NCBI GenBank assembly: GCA_946887105.1
Contig: CAMPKJ010000089.1
Span: forward strand, 1 to 16,651
DNA: 16,651 bases
Direction of reading: 5' to 3'
Origin: an uncultured Acidobacteriota bacterium
GTDB taxonomy: Bacteria; Acidobacteriota; Thermoanaerobaculia; Gp7-AA8
Both the position numbers and the translations under genes were made by a program. Position 1 is the stretch's first letter. Every line of letters begins with the position of its first letter. Positions 9,701-15,700 of this stretch are shown in pieces. The notes beneath the pieces are model-generated. The model had not been told where the DNA came from. It was given only the letters and a program-made list of their open reading frames with translations, and searched no databases.

Positions 9701-12700
9701 CGCGAAGGTGATCCAGCTGATCGCGGTCTGGAAGGTGAAGCCGATGATGAGCGCGCCGCGATCGATGCCCAAAAGCATGTCGCGCAGCACGGTCGGGTTG
9801 ACGATCGCCTCGCCGCGGATACCCCGCGCCGAGATGCCGCGGACGCTGCTTCCCTCCGGCAGCGAGGTGGTCAGCTTGTCGCCGTCCTGACGCAGGAGGT
9901 TGGTGACCATGATGCGCGGGCCGAGCGCGGACATGCCGTGGTAGCCGAGGAGCGGGGTCTTACCGGCCGGGAGATTGGCCGGCGCTGGAAACGTCAGGTC
10001 GAGCTGCTTCCTGGCGATGCCTTCGAAATCGATCCTGAAGCCGGCGAAGTACGAAAGCTCGTCGTTGAATCCGGGGACGTCTTCGAACGCCGCCTTCGCG
10101 GCGCTCTCGATATGCACCACGGTCGGCACCTCGAACGCGCCCGCCGGAACAGCGACCGTGATCTGGTCGATGGTGGTGAACGTTGCTGCCTTGTTTGCGG
10201 GGGCGACGAACCCGCGGCCGTCTTCGGTCGTGAACGGCCCGAGGGGCACGATCGCGGCGACGGAGCCGGCGTTGTTGACGATCTGCAGATAGATCTCGTC
10301 GGCGATGGTGACGCGGTTCAGCGGATCGGTGCCGGTGCCGAGCTCGATCTGGAAAGCGTTCTGCTCGTTGGCAGTGTCCTGCGGGCGATTGGTAAAGTCG
10401 CGGAAGCGGCGCACGGCCACCGCGTTCCAGTCCTTCGTCAGCGCGCCTGGCGCGCCGATGATGAGCGCGCGGCCGTTTTCGTCCGGCATGGTGATGCGGA
10501 TCTTCGACGCATCGACGTTCGCGCTGGTGAGCACGCTTACCGTCGAGAACGTGGCGCTGACATCGGTGACCGGCGTGCCGTTGGTGCTGCGAACGCTGGA
10601 CGCGATGACGGCGGTGTAGGTCGCATCGGCGCGCAGGCGAACGCCCGGCTCGAGCGTCCAGAGGATGCCGGTGTTGCCTTGCGCGACCGCGCGTCCGGGA
10701 ACGATCGAGCCGTTCTCGTGATCGAGCACGGTCAGCGAATTCGTCTGCACGGACTGCGGATCGACGCCGGGCAAGAACGACGCCTTGATGCTGGTGCTGG
10801 TCGAGACGCCCGTCGCGCCCTCGGCCGTCACCTCGGAGAGTCCGGAGTCGGAGTGCGCGAAGAGCGTCATCGTGACAGTAGGCGGCTGCGCTACGAGCGC
10901 GAGCGCGCCGACGTTGACCACTGCATCGGCGGCGGGAGCGGTCGGATGGTTGTACGCGGCGCCGTCGCCTGTGGCGAACGTGCGCGGTACCAGCGAGAAC
11001 AGCGCCGCGGGCACGGGCACGTTGAAGATGCCGGTGACGCGCGTCAGATCGATGACGCCGAGCGGCGGCGTGAGCACGCGCGCGTTGGCGACGGCGGAAC
11101 CGCCTGCGCCGAGGTGCACGGTGCCGGTGGTGAACGCGATCGGCGCGTTCGGCGCGAGCAGCAGATAGCGGCCGTCACGGATGATGCCGTCGACGGGCAG
11201 CACGGCGCGGTCGATGGTCTTCGTGGAAAAGCGGCTGCCGCCTTCGAGCGCGGTGATCTGCGAGGCGAACCGGTAGATGCGTCCGTACTCCGTTCCTTCG
11301 ATCACCTCGACGAGGATCAGCTGCGAAGGCAGTGCGGCGTCGACCACGGTGAACGTCGCGCGCGCCGGCTTGATGAGCTCCACCGGCGACGACTCCTCGC
11401 CCTGCCCTGCCCACTGCAGCGACAGATCGACTCCGCCGACGATGCGATATCCGGCGATCGTGCCGAACGAGGAAAAGTCTTTGATGCTCACGGCCGTGGC
11501 CTGCATGGCGTCCGTCGTGGCGCCCGCGGGGATCTCCACCGACACGCGGTCATCGGCAGGAACGCGTCCGCCTTCGGGACCGATCAGCGTGCCGCGGTCG
11601 AGGCGCTCCGGATACGGAATGATGCGGATGTGGTCGTAGCCGACTTCGAGCGCGACCTGCGAGGCGCGCGGGCTCGGTGCGAGATGGAACACCGCTTCGC
11701 CGGTGTCGCCGGCGAGATTGCGATAGAGCAACAGGTCGGTGGCGAACGGCGCGACCACGTCGCGCGTGCCGTCGGCGAGGCGCAGCTCTTCGTCGACGTA
11801 CGCCTGGACGGCGGTACCGCTCGGGAAGAGTGACGTTTCGCCGCCTTCGATGGTCAGCGTGGCAACGGTGCGTTGCGTCGGCAGGACGGCGGGCGGATCG
11901 AGATGCAGTGCGTTCTTCGCCGCGAGCGGAGCGCACGGGCTGGGAGTCGCGGCCGCGCAAGGATCCGCAACGCCTGCGAGCGCGCCGCCGCCGACCGGAT
12001 CGGCCGGTTTGGCGAGGCGCGGATCTTTGTCCGGATAAACGAGCGCATACGCGCCCGGACCGTTGACGGAGATCGTGGCCTTGTCGTTCGTGACCGGCAC
12101 GACCGCCATCACCACGCGCCATTCATCGCGATCGTCGAAGTAGCGAACCGCCGTCAGCGTCTGACCGGCGTCGCCGATCGCCGTACCGGGCACGGTGAAC
12201 TCGAGCTCCGCTCCGGAGAGCGATGCGGCATTCGTGACGATCTCCGCCGATGCGAGCGGCGACCAGCCGAGCGGCAGCAGGCCGGCGAGCGACTGCGCGC
12301 CGACCGAAGTCAGCGTGACGCTGTTGCCTGCGCCGACCATGGCGGCCGGAATGCGCAGTTCGGCGGGAAGCGCGAGCGGTGTATTCGGCGCGCCGCCGTG
12401 ATTCAGGACCAGCGCGCCGCCGTTGCCGTCTTTCGTCACGCCGCGCGGCGTGAGACGGATGTCGGTCGGGATCACGCCGGCGCCGGTGCGGACGATGATC
12501 TGGCGCCAGACGGTGGTGTAGTTCTGCGCGGAGGCGCGGATCGTGTGCGCGCCTTCGGGGAGCTCGCGCAGATAGCGGCCGCGGTTGTCGGCGATGCCGA
12601 CGACGGCTGCTGTGGTACTGACGTTGTCGGTGCTGACGTTCTGCGTGGAGACCGGACGCGAGAACGCAGACTGTGCTCCGACAGGGCGCGCAAACGCGCC

Positions 12701-15700
12701 AAGCGGCACATCGATCGAGACCGACGCACCCGGCAGTGGACGTCCGGTGTCGGCGTCGAACACTTCGCCGGAGATGTATCCAGAGCCATCGCCGAGCGTC
12801 GGCTCGCCGATGGTGAATGCGCGCGAATACGGTGCGGTGAGCGCGGCGCCGCCGGTATCGCGCACCGCGGTGGTCACCGTGAGCGTGAACGTTTGTTCGG
12901 TGAGGTCCTGCGCGGGAACGATGGAGACGCTGGACGGCGTGGCCAGCGCGGAGACGGTTCCGCCGGCGATCGTGCCGTCGGTGAGCTGCAGTTGCGCGGA
13001 TCCGTTCGTGCCGGTGGTGACGGTGGCGAGATCGATCGCTTTCGAGAACGTGATCGTGAGCGCGTTCGTCGAGCGGTCGTACGTCGCATCGGTGACATGC
13101 GGTCCCGCGCAGTCGACTTCGAACTTCGCCTCGGCGGCGGCGGACAGCGATCCGTCGCTGCCGACCACACGCACGCGCGCGACCTGGAAGCCGGTGCGGC
13201 CGGACAGCGGCAGCGTGTACGAGAAGGCGCCGGTGGCGGAGGCGCTGGTGTTGAACTGCAGCGTGCCGAGGTCGATACGGATGCGAACGTTTGCTGGCGC
13301 GGTGCCGCTCAGCTCGAGCGAGCCGCAGACGCGCGCGGCGTGCGCGTTGAGCGTCGGCGCATCGACCGGCGCCATTGCGGCGACGGTGAAGCTGCGCGCG
13401 AACGGCTGGGCCATCGCGTTGCCGGCGAGATCGAGCGCACCCGCCGCGACGCGGATCGTGAAGCGCTCGCCGGAGGCGAGCAGTGTCGCGGGCACGAACG
13501 TCAGCACATCGCGATCGAGAATCACATCGCCGCTGACGGCGGTGCCGGCGGCGTTCTCGAGACGGAACGCGCTGCGCACGGACGCGCGATCCATCGCGGC
13601 GGAGAAGAGCACCAGCGGCAACGTACCGGGGGCGACGTCGGTGGCGTCGTCGAGTTCGGGGAACGTGCTGATGACGGTCGGCGCGGCGCCGAGTTTCGAG
13701 ACGCGGAGATTGTCGAGAGCGTAGACGCCGGTCTGTTCGGTCACGCGCGCGACGACGTGCGTGGTGAGGAGCGAGGAGAACGGCACGGTGGCGGTGAACG
13801 TCGAGCCGCTCAGCGTCGCGTTCTCGCCGTTCACTTCGACGGTGGCGTTGGTCTCGGCTTCGAACGTGCCGCTGACCGTGAACGATGCGCCGGCGGTGCT
13901 GGCGAAGAACGCGTTGTCCGCCGGCGAGTCGATGCGGATCGACGGCTTGCCGTCGGCGCGTGTGACCTCGATGGTCGCGGTGGCGGCGCGGCCGAGGCGA
14001 TCGAGGCCGCGGACGGTGATGGTCTGCGTGCCGATGACGAGCGGCACGGATGACGCGACGAACGTGCCGGTGGTGTCGCTCGTGACCGCGGTCTGCACGG
14101 TCGCGCCAACGCCGCTGCGCGTGACGGTGATCGACGCCGGATCGATGCTCGTCCAGAGACCGCTCACGTCGACCGTGGCGGCGCGCACGGTGAGCGCGGC
14201 CGCGGGCGCGGTGATGGAGATGGCCGGAAGGTTCTTCAGCCACGTGACGTGGACCGAGTCGGTGGCGGTGCGGCCGGCGGCATTCTTCGCGCGCGCGACG
14301 ACGACGTTCGCGCCCGCGCTGAGGCGGACGTTCGATGCAACGAACGCATTGCCGGTGACGATCGCACCCACGCCGTTGACCAGCACCTCGGTGGCACCGG
14401 TGACCGTACCGCGCACGGCGATCAGCTCGTCCGCGCTCGCGGAGTTGTGTGCGGGCTCGGTGATGTCGATCGACGGGGCGCCGGTGGCGCGCGTGATGGT
14501 GATCGTCTCCGGCTCACCGGTGGGCGTGCCGTTGGCGTCGGTGCAGGTGACGGTGATGACGTTGGCGCCTTCGTTCGACAGGTTGATGGTCGCGGTGAAC
14601 GAGTTGTTCGAGACCACGGCCGCGGTGCCGTTCACCTTCACGCCGGGCGCGCCGCCGGTGCGGCCGATCAATGTGACCTGTTCGGAGGTGACGAGCGCGC
14701 CATCGGCGGGATCGAAGTCCGTGAGCGCGCAGCCGCCGCCCGTGCCGCCGCCGATGAAGAACGTGCGCTCGATGCGCGTCTCGTTGCCCGCGGCGTCGCG
14801 CGCGGTGGCGACGAGCGAGTGGCCGCCGCTGGCGGTGATGAGCGCGGGTGATACGGCAGGCGCCGCGTCGATGAGAAGCGTGGGCGTCAGGTCCTGTCCG
14901 GCGTCCGTGGCCGTGACGGTGATCTGCGCCTGCGTCGCGAAACGAGCCTCATCTTCGAGGATGTTGCCCGACTCCCGTACGGCTACCGCGGGCGGCGTGA
15001 AGTCGGCATTGACGGTCACGCTGACCGAACCTTCCGCGCCGTCCTTGCGCACGATGGCGGTGATGACGTTCGGCCCTTCGACGAGCGGGAAGTCGGTCTT
15101 GCGGAACGCGCCCGCCGCGTCGATCGGAATCTGGATGTCGTTGACGGTCACAAAGCTCACACCCGCCGGCGAGAGCACCTGACCGGCGACGATGGTGGTG
15201 CGGCGATTGGTGGGCAGGCTGGCGATCGGGCTGTGCAGGATCAGGCCGAGCGTGCCGCTGCCGCGGATCACGTCGACGGTATCGACGCCGGCGTTGCCCG
15301 CCGCGTCGAGCGCCCTGACCACGATCTCGTTCGGGCCGAGGTCGAGCGCCACTTCGAGATCGAACGCGCCGCCGGTGAGCGTCAGCGGAAGACCGTTGAT
15401 GGTGGCGCTGACCGGGTCTCCGCTGATGGCGCCGCGAACGCGGATGCGATCGGCGGTCACGGTGACGCCGTCCTGCGGCTCGGTGATGGTGACCACCGGC
15501 CCCTCGCGGTCGATGGTGAACGTGACTTCCTTCGCCGGTGAGGTGTGGCCGAACGAATCGCGCGCGGTGGCGTTGATCGTGTGCGAGCCATTCGCGGTGA
15601 TCAGCGTGCCTGAGGTGAAGGGCTGACCGTTGTGCGTGGCGGTGAGAATCGCGCCCGCTTCGTTGGAAATGATGTCGACCTTCACGGCGCGCGTGTAGCG

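Larger units (their letters stand above)
12440..12784 (-). other. Carboxypeptidase-regulatory-like domain
   Basis: Residues 1290-1404: GYISGEVFDADTGRPLPGAS opens the fold, and NRGRYLRELPEGAHTIRAS and YTTVWRQIIVRTG close it. This is the usual GxVxDxxTGxPLxGAxV ... GxYxLxLPxGxxxxxxS arrangement. The loop between strands carries an extra 30-40 residues built from short repeats. Confidence 0.88.

Noticed and set aside
9720..9785. Hydrophobic stretch around residues 2290-2317 as a transmembrane segment
   Set aside because: It contains charged and polar residues (RD, DR, Q, T, S) at both edges and within, and lies inside a beta-rich extracellular shaft; buried strands are more likely.
9689..14053. 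Long open frames on the plus strand (for example 11873-14053 and 9689-11833), and similar ones at 5417-7078 and 7703-9562
   Set aside because: They lie wholly opposite the RHS gene, are rich in Arg, Ala and Gly with no domains, and reflect the high GC at third codon positions of the true gene.
12123..14243. A 706-codon minus-strand open frame overlapping the shaft
   Set aside because: It is a frame-shifted reading of the same DNA, with an extremely Arg- and His-rich product and no recognisable motif.
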